From the NCBI GenBank assembly GCA_947652115.1, contig OX393561.1:32849881-32913880 (forward strand): a stretch of 64,000 bases of DNA, given 5' to 3'. The translations under genes were made by a program, and so were the position numbers. Below are positions 1 to 10,300 of this stretch, one piece after another. The notes under the pieces were generated by a model. It was not told where the DNA came from, searched no databases, and saw only the letters and a program-made list of their open reading frames with translations. Position 1 is the first letter of the stretch; every line of letters starts with the position of its first letter. Source of the stretch: Blastomussa wellsi. Taxonomy: Eukaryota; Cnidaria; Anthozoa; Scleractinia; Plerogyridae.

Positions 1-196
1 CCAAGTACTCAGGAATTTTGTTAGCCATAGAAAGCAGCGATTATCCCAGTGGTAAGGAAATGACTACGAAAGAATGTGAGATCATTCATAAACAACGGCC
101 ATGATAATAACAAACACTTACGCCCCTATCCACACTAGCAGAAAAAAAATGGAAAAAAATGTCGTCGGTGAGTTTGATCAACATTCGTGACAAACT

Positions 197-215
197 CTAA
201 CCCTAACCCTAACCC
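197..215. repeat. Short interstitial telomere-like repeat
   Basis: Three tandem CCCTAA-type hexamers, the complement of the TTAGGG animal telomere repeat. It is far too short to be a telomere and sits in ordinary unique-looking sequence. Nothing else is recognisable in 1-500. Confidence 0.6.
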
Positions 216-556
216 GTACTAAAGATTGTTGATCATTGTATTTTCAGCTTACATTGTTCTATGACCACGAAGAAAGTGTTAGTGTTTGTAAAAATCCTGT
301 TAACCAACAGCAATGCAACGTTTTTTGTCATCAAATGAATGGTTTCAGCTCCCAATCTTGGCTTCTGTCGACGTCTTGACTACTTTCCGTCAATTCCACG
401 CGAGTGTGAATTCTTTATATTACAATTTCTTAAGTGGGGCGGGCGACCGCTGACTTAATAAAACCATACTGCGGAAGGGGGCCACAGAATTCGCCAACCT
501 GACCATTCAGAGGTTCATTGTGGACCATTGTGAGCGCTGACTTTTTTTCAGCTACA

Positions 557-1854
557 ATGAAAGTACGAATTGCAAACGATCTCCCGATTGTGTCACTTGG
601 GAGTGGAAGTTTGCAGGGGAAGGTGTTAGTCTCACTTGAAGATAACGTGGGGTTTGCGATGTACGAATTTCGTGCGAAAGCTGGCGATGAAGTTACGCTT
701 GCTGCATTTCACCCGCATCACAATCACATTTACTATTGTATAGAAGGTATGTGATCCGACAATTATTCTGCTGATTCTTCAAGAAATCGAGAAGATCAGG
801 GAATCGCAGGAGTTATCAGGGGATCGCGTTTCACTTTTTTAGTGGGGAATTGTGCAAGGAATCGAACGGACGTGGATCGTCTAAAAACATCGTCGCGCCG
901 CTATCGACGCTCGGTTTAAATCGTAACGCGTCGTTATACTGTCACTGGTTCCGCGATGAAGACGCGGGCGCTAAAGAACTGAAACCAGTAGCTCGTTCTC
1001 AGACACTCTTTGTGTTTGTCGCTGAACTAGGGAAGGTTACGTGACCGAACAAAGAAGTTTGGTCACGCGACGCTTCTTGTGAAAGCGTCGCGTGACGACC
1101 CATGTAACGGCTGCAAACGAGATTTCCGTTACCTCTTGAGCTTGCTCCACATTTCTTTATAATTGTTTTATTTCTTCTCATTTCCTTTTTTCCTGCAACT
1201 TTGCCCCATCTGAAATTTTCTTTAAAGTCTTTAAACTGAGATGAACGTTATTAAAAAAAGATGCTGATCGAAGTTGCTCACTTTTTGTCAACAGGACGAT
1301 GTTCCATACACAAAGACGGCGCACATGAAGAACTGTCTTTTACCGCTCACCACCTTCTTGCCCTTACACCTGAAAAAAGTGTACATGCAAATGTACAGGA
1401 GCCAGCCAGGATCGTTGCAGTTTCGGTCTCACAAGACCCAAACATGTCTCCTTCGCCTTTGTTTTTGAAGAGCCTGAGCGAGGTTATGAATTCAGACCGC
1501 AATGTGTCCTTTGATCAAGGTTCCAGTCGAAGATTTTTGGTTGCCCCTGATGGCTACAACATCTCGGTCGATAACACGTTCGTTGAAGCCCACTTTAACC
1601 CAAGCCTTAACTATCCACATAATTTTGAGGCAAATTACATTTTCGATGGTCAAGGTGAATATATCTGGGAAGACGGCAAGCGACGACAGGAATTCGACTC
1701 TGAAAAGCATCATGGAACCATGGTGCTTGTAGAGCACGATGCACACGAGGTCAAGATTGGCGCCAGCGATACCACTGCTATTTGTGTGTTTTTCCCGCCA
1801 CTCAAAGGGACCGAGCGGCTGAAGACTAATCCGGGGTCTGGTTCCTCTTATTAG
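557..1854 (+). CDS. Two-exon ectoine-synthase-like tandem cupin protein (249 aa)
   Basis: Exons 557-746 and 1295-1854; the donor (AG|GTATGT) and the acceptor (TTTTTGTCAACAG) join a split Gly codon and keep the frame. A polypyrimidine-AG at 541-551, five bases before the ATG, suggests an upstream 5'UTR exon. The product has two cupin halves, about residues 1-112 and 138-249. Both resemble EctC, the ectoine synthase that cyclises N-gamma-acetyl-diaminobutyrate: half 1 has a YYCIEG strand, and half 2 has FEANYIF, HDAH and a C-terminal ICVFFPPLKG, close to EctC's VCVFNPPLTG. Half 2 keeps the positions I would align with the EctC metal-binding Glu (E175) and His (H211 or H214). The metal-ligand Tyr is replaced by Val in GTMVLVEHD, and half 1 lacks the Glu. 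Bacterial EctC is about 130 aa, so this is a duplicated form. Membership of the EctC-like cupins is fairly secure; ectoine synthase activity is not shown. Confidence 0.8.
747..1294 (+). other. Intron 1 of the cupin gene
   Basis: A GT-AG intron of 548 bases. It contains small open frames on both strands (for example 850-1044) but none has a recognisable domain or splice context. Confidence 0.7.
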
Positions 1855-2005
1855 CTTTCTCGTGTTTTGTTAGGCCGTGGAGCCTGAACACGAGAATTCT
1901 TTCTTCCGTCAAAGCCGCAAGCCTTCGAAACTGGAATAGCTCTGGGACGAGTATCGTTCTGATTTGTAACGCAGTCATCAATAATGGACAATACGTTGAA
2001 TGCAA

Positions 2006-2011
2006 AATAAA
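2006..2011 (+). terminator. Candidate poly(A) signal of the cupin gene
   Basis: Canonical AATAAA about 150 bases after the cupin stop codon and the first such hexamer downstream of it on this strand. Confidence 0.5.
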
Positions 2012-2088
2012 TGAAGTTTGGGTCGTATAGCTTTTCAAAGCCTCTTAATTTTGGCTGCGGTCTTGAAAGGCCCCTTATTCTGTCAATA

Positions 2089-2441
2089 CAGTAAAAATCC
2101 GCAAGCAAGAACCTACATTTTTTGGAGTTAGCCTAAACAGGTTCTTAAATAGGTTATTATTTCTGTGGCAAAACAAATAAAATCCAGCTACAAAGCAAAA
2201 TGGTAATCAGCCTATTTTTGAATCATCCCCACCCCTCCCCCATCAATAAATTTGCACTTTTATTTGCACAGCAATGACAAGCTCCTATTTCTCCAAACAG
2301 TATTCTTGATCACTAAAAATAAATAAGATTTTACAAAATAAGAACCTGTTTTAATTTTCTAGGCTAAATAGGTTCTTGTTCTTTGGAGGGTCTAAATGAC
2401 AAATTTTAGGCTAACAGGTTCTTAATTGCGGGTTTTTACTG
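2089..2441. mobile_element. MITE-like element with about 28-bp terminal inverted repeats
   Basis: The left end reads CAGTAAAAATCCGCAAGC and the right end is its imperfect complement (GCGGGTTTTTACTG). AAGAACCT/AGGTTCTT motifs follow just inside both ends and recur internally. The element is 353 bp and non-coding. A clear target duplication was not found, although a TA precedes the left end. Confidence 0.6.
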
Positions 2442-2644
2442 TTACCCACCCCCCCCCCCCCCCCTCCAAAATCCCCGAATCTTGAAAACTGAAGTGAGTT
2501 GTTATTACCCTCACGTAAAAACGTATTTCCATCAAAGCTACACAAACGTTATTTTCAGTCCAGCCAGCTGGATGGCGCATTAATATTTTGAGGAGTTTTC
2601 GTTTAGCTAAACAAACCTTACCTAAACGATAGCCATTCTGCGTA

Positions 2645-2843
2645 CAAACAACAAACAGAAATCCGTTAACGTAAACGTGACGGAAACAAACAACAGCAGA
2701 AATCCGCTAACGTCAACGTGACGGAAACAAACAACAGCTGAAATCCGCTAACGTAAACGTGACGGAAAGAAACAACAGCTGAAATCTGCTAACGTGAACA
2801 TGACGGAAACAAAAACTGGCATTTCCGTTCCGGAAACATGACG
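2645..2843. repeat. 41-bp tandem repeat
   Basis: About four copies of a 41-bp unit (ACGGAAACAAACAACAGC followed by an AAATCCGCTAACG segment), with units starting near 2680, 2721, 2762 and 2803 and a partial first copy. The ACGGAAAC motif continues sporadically to about 2905. Confidence 0.85.
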
Positions 2844-3223
2844 GAAACGTGATATTGTCACAGAGACTTGGATGTTTCCGTCATGTTTAAGAAATACGGA
2901 AACGTGCGATTTTGTCCTGTGCGTGCAGCAGTCTACTGGGCATCTGTCCTTGAGAATGTCTTTCCATCGAGGTTTCCATTTATAGGCTCACGGCGCCAGC
3001 TTTGTAGTTAGGACGAACCAGAGCTTTGTATATTCTTCAGTATGCACTTGTTATCTATGACAAGTGCCATCAGCTCGGGGTTTAAAAGAATAAAACACTG
3101 ACAAAATCGCGAAATTTAGTACGCTCGAAAATTAGTAGGCGGGATCAGAGCAAGGGTCGGAATCAGGTTTCGACAGAGGCGGGATTCAAGCCCCACCCTA
3201 AGCCTGGGCCAGTCGGATCCCGC

Positions 3224-3363
3224 GGGAGAGTTGAAAAAGCTGACCCCCGGTCCGCGGACTACCCACTGACCCCCTAGTCCGCGGACTACCCTACGGACTA
3301 GTCCGCGGACTAGGGGGTCAGTGGGTAGTCCGCGGACCGGGGGTCAGCTTTTTCAACTCTCCC
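3224..3363. mobile_element. 140-bp foldback element, perfect 65-bp arms, 9-bp target duplication
   Basis: Arms 3224-3288 and 3299-3363 are perfect reverse complements with a 10-base spacer. The element is bracketed by the identical 9-mer GGATCCCGC at 3215-3223 and 3364-3372. A 9-bp duplication fits Mutator-like transposition. It has no coding capacity and is GC-rich compared with its surroundings. The absence of any mismatch between the arms suggests a recent insertion. Confidence 0.85.
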
Positions 3364-3617
3364 GGATCCCGCTTAGTAGTTTTGATGACATACATTGGAA
3401 CCTTTTAGAAGACTTGACCTAGAGGTAATTATATTTAACTAGGTATAGTCAGCACCAATTTTGAGTGGACGTTTCAGGTTGAAGTATAAACAAATCAGTC
3501 GATTGTCATAACTGACACCCCGTGTGTTGTAAAATATCGAGATTAATGTTTTTGAATCATTGGCTTCCAAGGCAAACGTCGTCGGCGGTCTGAGAAAAGT
3601 CTGACGATCACGATCAC

Positions 3618-3793
3618 AGCCGTATCCGCCATATGGAAGGGTACCGTGAGAACATCCCGGGGGGAGAAGTGTGTGTGGGGTTCAACGTACCGTTGAAAAC
3701 TGCGCATGTTAAGGCAATGCAGACGCTTATTCCGACTGGAACTCAGTGTCTCCGGTTGCGATAGAAGAAGAGTCGCACTCAGCTATCGCCTAG
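3618..3793 (+). pseudogene. Decayed CTHRC1-like C-terminal fragment
   Basis: This stretch closely matches the end of the CTHRC1-like gene at 6250-6410. Shared pieces are an RIRH-x-EGY start, ENIP, VGFNV, then after a frame change ENCA, and DWNSVS with a run of Glu near the end. It carries a frameshift around 3690, an in-frame stop soon after, and a Cys-to-Arg change in the EGYC motif. Upstream exons are not detectable. It is a partial duplicate of the neighbour rather than an active gene. Confidence 0.8.
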
Positions 3794-5392
3794 TGCGACT
3801 CTTACGCTTCTGTCGTGCTTAGCAACCTCCCGCGTGCATCCATAACTCGATAGTGTACGCCATGTCGTTTACCATTTGTTAAAAAAGGGGCACTGTCACG
3901 CCTGATTATATAAATTTTAATGTGCCAATGCCACCAAATACACAAATAAATTTAGAACAGGAATAGTTTTTTTTCTTCTTAGTTGATATTTCTTTCTTTT
4001 CATCACTTTTAGCATTTTTCTCCTTCTATTGCAAGACAATAAAACACGAATACAGCAAGCTACAGGCCATACTTATTAAAACGTGATATATCAGACGTGA
4101 CAGTGTCCACATTTGAGATGACTACAGAAACATACACAACAGAACTTTGCACGATGACAATGTCTTGCGGTTTGTTACTGTAATTCTTGTTTAGCTTTTA
4201 CAGTGAAGTTTTATCAAAGTTTGTAAAAGGTGTATTTTGTTATTGTACCTCCGTATTTTCTTTCCTCGCAGAAGCTTGCGTTTAATAATGCTTTTACTAC
4301 GACGTATTTGAGCTTATTTGGCGGAAAGATCTGGGAAAGCGATGAATAGATCTGCTGGTTCTAAGGTTAAGGTCAGAATTCGTGAAAACGGAAAACGAGT
4401 TTGACGTGTTAGCATTAGCAGGTTTTCAAATCAAAATAGCAACAACACTTGGACGCCCTCCAAAATTATTTTCCTCGATGTAAGTCACGTTTCTTACCTT
4501 ATTTGGTCCTCATTTCAAGCGATAAACGTGCTCTTTCAAAAGAATGCCAATTAACTGGGCAAATAAATTGTCGATCCCTGGTATTAAGAATTCCTCACAG
4601 AATGTTCAAGCGCCAAGACGTCATTCTTTCTTGGAACAGTTTTAGGTTTTTTAACTTCATTTATTTAGTACATCATTTCATAATCTTAAATTTTCAAGGA
4701 AGCAGTTTACAACAGGAGTTACATCCGAATCTGAAGTATTCTGGTTTGGTTAATGATGTTCTTATCCCGTTACCGGAGTTCCCACAAATTATACCGCAAG
4801 CTCAAAGCGGTAGATGTACACGCAAATAATTGCAAGACACAGTTCTTAGAGGCCCAGAAACTTCAAATATCAAGAGCTCTAGAGGGCGATATGAGTTCGA
4901 ATTCAGTGAGAGCAATACGGTTTATACCCCCCGCTCCCCTTCCCCAGGATGTGGAGATAATCATCAGAGAAGGTGCTAAGTGACAGTGAAGCACCCTCGT
5001 GTAAATGGTCAGGTAGAAAAAGTGGGACATAAATTAGTTTCCCTGGCAAACACTGGTACTGATTTAGGCCGTCACGCAACGCATTGCGTAACGATGACAG
5101 TTACGTTGAGATCAAACAAGCAGGTAGAAATCAGTCCTTTTTACGTAGCTGGCGGTTTATTTTGGTAGCGTGCTCGGGGGGCCTGAGGGAGAGGGCACTG
5201 AGCGCAGTGTTTCCGCTTTTCGTTGATTCTACAGTAAAACGGGTCAACAACTAAATTCGCACAGACCGGGGATAACTGTAATGAAAGGAAGTGACTGACT
5301 GGCATTCCTCGGCCAAAAAAAATAGAAGTTCATGAAACTGGGTTCTATGTATGAAAACTGAGAATTTTCACTCTTGGCAGAATCAGCTGACC
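3794..5392. other. Gene-free stretch
   Basis: This region has AT-rich sequence and several short open frames (such as 4449-4829 and 4753-4983). Their hydrophobic or low-complexity products match nothing I recognise, and they lack convincing splice sites. I see no repeat or RNA gene here. Confidence 0.5.
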
Positions 5393-6416
5393 ATGAGGGC
5401 TCAGACGCTGATGTTATTGACGTTTGCTTTCTTACACGTTGTCGCACCTGCTCAGAAGGTAACGATTTTATTCCTTGGATCAGATTAATTTTAAACATCT
5501 GCTTGCCGATGTAACGCGTCGCTTGTTTCAACAACAGTTCTGCCCAGCGCCAAACGGTGTTCCCTGAATTCCAGGAACTCCAGGCATGCCAGGCCCTCAC
5601 GTTCGTGACGGAGCAAAAGGAGAACAAGGAGAGACTGGTTACAAGGGAGAACCGGGCACCAAGGGAGAAGCTGGTGCCCAAGCCTTTTCCAACCGGAAAC
5701 AGTGTGTTTGGAAAAAAGAGGATGGGCGCGACTTTGGATTAATTCAGGTAAAACTGAGAATGTTTCCCGTTAAAATACACCGAGTGTAAGCAAATCAACA
5801 AACACAGGTCATAAAACTAAAAAGGTCCAAGAGGCAATTTTTAGCTACGAACGTTTCACTTAACTTGGACAAAATTAGTTTAATTTGTACTAATTTGAAC
5901 TGAGGCAGTGAATCCACATCTCGCCGCAAATTCCCTTTTCGTGAGTTTAATGTGGCCTCTTCTATTCTTCTCTCTAAATACTTGGATTCATGTTCTTCTA
6001 AAAGATGGGATTTTTTGATGTTCCAGAAGTGTGTTGATTTGGTTTTGACTTCTTTCCTTAAAGAGGAATGCATCTTTGAAAAGCGACACAAAGATACCTC
6101 CCTGCGCGTCCCTCCCGGGGCTCTCCGAATCTACCGCTGCAGTCATTGTTGCAAGCGATGGTTCTTTACCTTTAATGGCGCCGAGTGCAGTGGGCCGATG
6201 TCTATTGACGGAGTTATCTACATGGAAACCGCAAGTGGAAAGCAACCCATTCGTGTCCGCCATATTGAAGGGTACTGTGAGAACATCCCAAAGGGAACAG
6301 TGCGTGTGGGGTTCAACGTGGGAAACTGCGCAGGTTACGACAACGTAGACGCATCTTCCAACTGGAATTCAGTGTCCCGGGTTGTTGTCGAAGAAGTTGC
6401 CGCTCCCCAGCCGTAA
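5393..6416 (+). CDS. CTHRC1-like secreted collagen-repeat protein, interrupted by an in-frame TGA
   Basis: Exons 5393-5458, 5538-5747 and 6066-6416 join in phase 0 with GT-AG introns (209 codons). Exon 1 is a clean signal peptide (MRAQTLMLLTFAFLHVVAP). Exon 2 has a short Gly-X-Y collagen stretch followed by KQCVWKK. Exon 3 is the conserved C-terminal domain with CCKRWFFTFNGAECSGP, EGYC and WNSVSRVVVEE, closely matching vertebrate CTHRC1 (collagen triple helix repeat-containing 1, a secreted Wnt/PCP modulator). Codon 32 (5565-5567) is TGA exactly where a collagen Gly codon (GGA) is expected, so one substitution truncates the product. No downstream acceptor restores the frame from exon 1. It could be a recent pseudogene, a null allele or a base error. 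A decayed sister fragment lies about 2 kb upstream. Confidence 0.8.
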
Positions 6417-6457
6417 AAGAACATTAGAAACTGGTGTCACACTGTTATGTTTGGTAC

Positions 6458-6463
6458 AATAAA
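6458..6463 (+). terminator. Poly(A) signal of the CTHRC1-like gene
   Basis: AATAAA lies 42 bases after the stop codon, with no competing hexamer nearby, and supports the 3' end of this gene. Confidence 0.6.
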
Positions 6464-7324
6464 CAATCTGACTTGAAAAACCTAAAAGAATATAAATTAT
6501 TAAACAACCTTATGACAGATTTCTCCGCGACCAACTTACGTCGATCGAATAGTTCTATGGCATGGCCCCGTTATTTTAGAAAGATCATTTGATGTAGACC
6601 CGAGTTCAAAGAGTACTCACACTACAATTAATAAAAAAAATTACAGATTACAATGAACAGCAATAATTAGACCATAACTAAACACCAAACGGGTACTACG
6701 AGTAATACACCGATACATGTACACTAAATGTAATTGTGAACAATAGAACAAAAAGATTGTAAGGCTACAGAGAGATTGTAAGGCCCATGCAACGCTAAAC
6801 CTCTCTAATGAAGAGAATTGTGGTATTTTTAGAAAGCCTTTTCTTGTGATCATCTTTCTCACAAAAAAAGATATGACGTAACGGTTAGCAATGCTCACGG
6901 CATCAAACGAATAAAAACGCTGTTTTGATCTTCCTTGATTGCATTTTTAACGCGTAGCAATCGGCAGTAATTACTGATTTAATCCTGACTAACTCGTGCA
7001 TCATGAGGCATTTCGAATACAGAGCCTTCGACACAACCCAGTGACCCGGGGAAGAGCTCGAACTCGGAGAAATCCGCAGTTCAGCACGTTAACAAATACA
7101 CCATCGCGCTTTCCCATCCAACAAATGTACAAGAAAAAAACAATTTGTATTCAAGGTTAATTCATATGCAAGCATAGTATATCTGAGAACGAAATTAAAC
7201 ATCGAAAGCATGTATTACTAAAGCAATGCTATATTGTATCTTTGTGTTCTCTTTTGATTATGTTATATTGTGACGAGGTTTTCAACAATGAAGAAGAATT
7301 TTACAGATAACAATAAAGATAATC
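6464..7324. other. Gene-free stretch between convergent genes
   Basis: This AT-rich interval lies between the CTHRC1-like gene (+) and the 3' end of RECQL4 (-). It probably includes the RECQL4 3'UTR. No repeat or further coding exon is visible. Confidence 0.5.
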
Positions 7325-10300
7325 TCATCTGAATCTAATTAATTCTTGCGTGGCGAACTTGCGAAGACTGTTGAACTCTACATCGAGATGTTTCCTCCAG
7401 AAACGGCGGTCTCGACCCCAAACCTCCGCCGGATAGCACGGACTATCAATTCCGTGAAACATTCGCGCGATCGCGCGACCTGTGAACGAGTGATCGTGGT
7501 GAACTCCAAGCAAAGCCCTAATATCACGTGCGACGCAGTCCCAGTTCACGTGATCATCGTGGGTGATACTCGAAGGAATGCTTATCGATCCTTTCCTCGC
7601 TTTCGTCAGAGCTGCAAGCTCTTGTTTTGTCTTTACCTTGCAATCTTCGAAGTAACTTCGCACGATTTGCTTGAGCTGCTTATCCGCCTCCTCATCCACC
7701 GCATCGGCGCACTGCCAAAATTCCGAGAATGATACGCTTTTGAGCGAATCATAAACGAACTGAAGTTGCTGCAGTTGGCTTCGCTCTTCGGCCAGGATAC
7801 GATCCTCGAGAAAATCGCAAACGCTGTCCCGCTCTGAATCCGTGAGGTCCCCCGGCGCTCTGTGGTGCATGGACAAATCGGAGAATTCTACCAAGATCCC
7901 GGATTGACCCATGTCGGACAGAGAATGATCACGTGATAGTGACGTGTTCCACTGTAGTGCTCTCAGCTCACGACACACAGGTGCTAGATCCCACCCCATC
8001 TTGTCAGCTAACTCTACCACCGGGAATGTCAGCGTGCTAGACTTTTTAAAACCAGCAGGGGTTGTGGTGGCGTGTGAAACAGCGGCGGCTATTGGTGGAA
8101 TTTTCTTTGCTACTGCTCTAAGCTGTGGAAACCCGCCGTAAAACTTAACCGTACAAGTTGATTTGACCGGCTGTAGTACCTCTAACCAGCGGCAAGGATG
8201 CAGCTCCAGGTAACACAAGAGAGTGGCGATGCTCTCTTCGCGGAGATCGAGCTCCTGAACAATGCTATCTGTTATCATGGCAACCTCGTGACCGCCGCAT
8301 ACACGAGAATTTATCTGAGTAGATTGTTCTTGTGAGTTATCGACGAGCTCTATCGACTTCAAGTTTAAATCATTCAAATTTTTAGCGACTGTACAAGAAT
8401 CGCTAGAAATTTCAGACTCAAAAGATGGTTTAACACCATCTGCAGAGTTAGACGTTCCAGAGCTGTCATTTTCAAGGCCAGCTCTCAGATTAGAATTAAA
8501 GCTTTCTGTTGTTTCCGTACTCCGTTTGTCATCTCCGAGTTCTCGTGGTTTACCTTCATCTTCCTTTTGGTACTGCAATTCAACAGCCTGCAGCTCTGCC
8601 TCCAAGTTCGAGTCCAGCGTGTCTCCACGCTCCTCATCGAAATCAAACAGTTCGTTCTCGTTACGTTTGTGAGCATTTCTTAATTGCTGATGAAGTTTCT
8701 TACATTCACAACGCGGAAATACGCGTTGGACCAGCTTTTTTATGGCGGAGCGGTCAACAGTGTTGGCGTACACATGACGACGGAGTTCACACATATCTTT
8801 GCCCTGTAAATGAAGAAACATTTAATGTAGTTATACCGTAAAATTCTATTGTTTAAAAGACGTTTTTGGCGGGCTTCTTTTCGGAAGGACTTTTGCGTTT
8901 TTATACTAACTGCATGTTAAAACTCGCTGAACATAACAATGCGGAACCCAAAACAAGTTCTACAATCATCACATGAACAATACTGCAATGGCAGAAAATA
9001 GTAAACAACCCTTATAGTAAATTAACATCGAAGAGCTAATAATGAATACGAGCCCAATACAAGGAGTGGTATTCGGAAGGCCTTATTTTACCATGACTAC
9101 AGGAATTCTCACGCGCTCATTGGCTAAGGCCTGGTTCAGACGCCGATCTTTTCATGAGTCGAATCAATTTGGAACGGCTATTTCAATTTGGATCGGCTAA
9201 CCCCGTTCTTCCCGTTCAAAAAGTGGACATACACATCAAATGGCGCGGTTACAAAAACCTCAAACTGTTTTCAGTTTGGGCCGTTTAGTTCTCGAAAATA
9301 AGCGACAAATTTCGGGACGCCACTCGGACATTATTGACAAAGTGATGACGAAACTGATTATTAAATAACAGGACACTCGCTGAAAAAAATGACGTCAATT
9401 TGTTAATTATGGATTGGACGGATTCTCGCGGAGTCCAAGACGGCATGAGAAACAACGCTTTCAGCAAAATCCACCGAATAGGTATTCCAGTGCTCTAATA
9501 TAGTTAAACCATTGTTGTAAACGTCTTTTTACTTCAAGTAAAGTTTGCCTTTTCGAAGTATTAATGCTAATTTGAGTGCCGCCCCATTTTAACATTAAGT
9601 GTTCTCTCACCTCTGGGTCAAGAAACACGTGACAGTGCGAGGGACGCCCGTCCCGTCCCACACGACCAATCTCCTGCACGTAACTTTCAAAGCTGCGTGG
9701 CAAGTTGTAATGGATTATAGCTCGTACATCTGCTTTATCCAGACCCATGCCAAATGCTACAGTCGCCACTACGATACGCAACTGACCGGCCATGAAACGC
9801 TTCTGAACACGGCGCCTCTGCGCGGCAGACAGTCCAGCATGGTAACACTCTGCGTCCCATTTGGGGGCGGCTGCTTTAGCTGTCTTCTTCTTGCCTTTGC
9901 TGAGGAAAGAAAATGACTGCTGTTGAAAAATAACCAGCAATAAAGGACTTTTGCCCTGTTTACATAGCCTCATCTAAACACCAGTGGGTTTGGGAGAATT
10001 CGAGACAGTTATGCATAACTGTCTCGAATTCTCCCCCCCCCCCTCCCCAAATGTTTAGATGAGGCTATGTAAACACTTTTATAAAATATTTCTCAAAAAT
10101 ACGCACGGAACTAAAACGTCACAACCGTGTTTACATACTCTCATCATCCGCAGATTGAAAATTTGAAATGAAAGTACTGCTCCGTGCCTTTTTTCCTTGA
10201 ATGGTAACCAATAGGATTTCAAATAACTTTTTTACAGCGTGAAAATAGTACCTCCTGAAAGTACTGCTTACTAGCTTTCAATTAAATCAAAATCACATTT

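Noticed and set aside
4449..4983. Overlapping + frames as a small gene
   Set aside because: The product is hydrophobic without a recognisable domain, there is no convincing ATG for the longer frame, and no splice partners.
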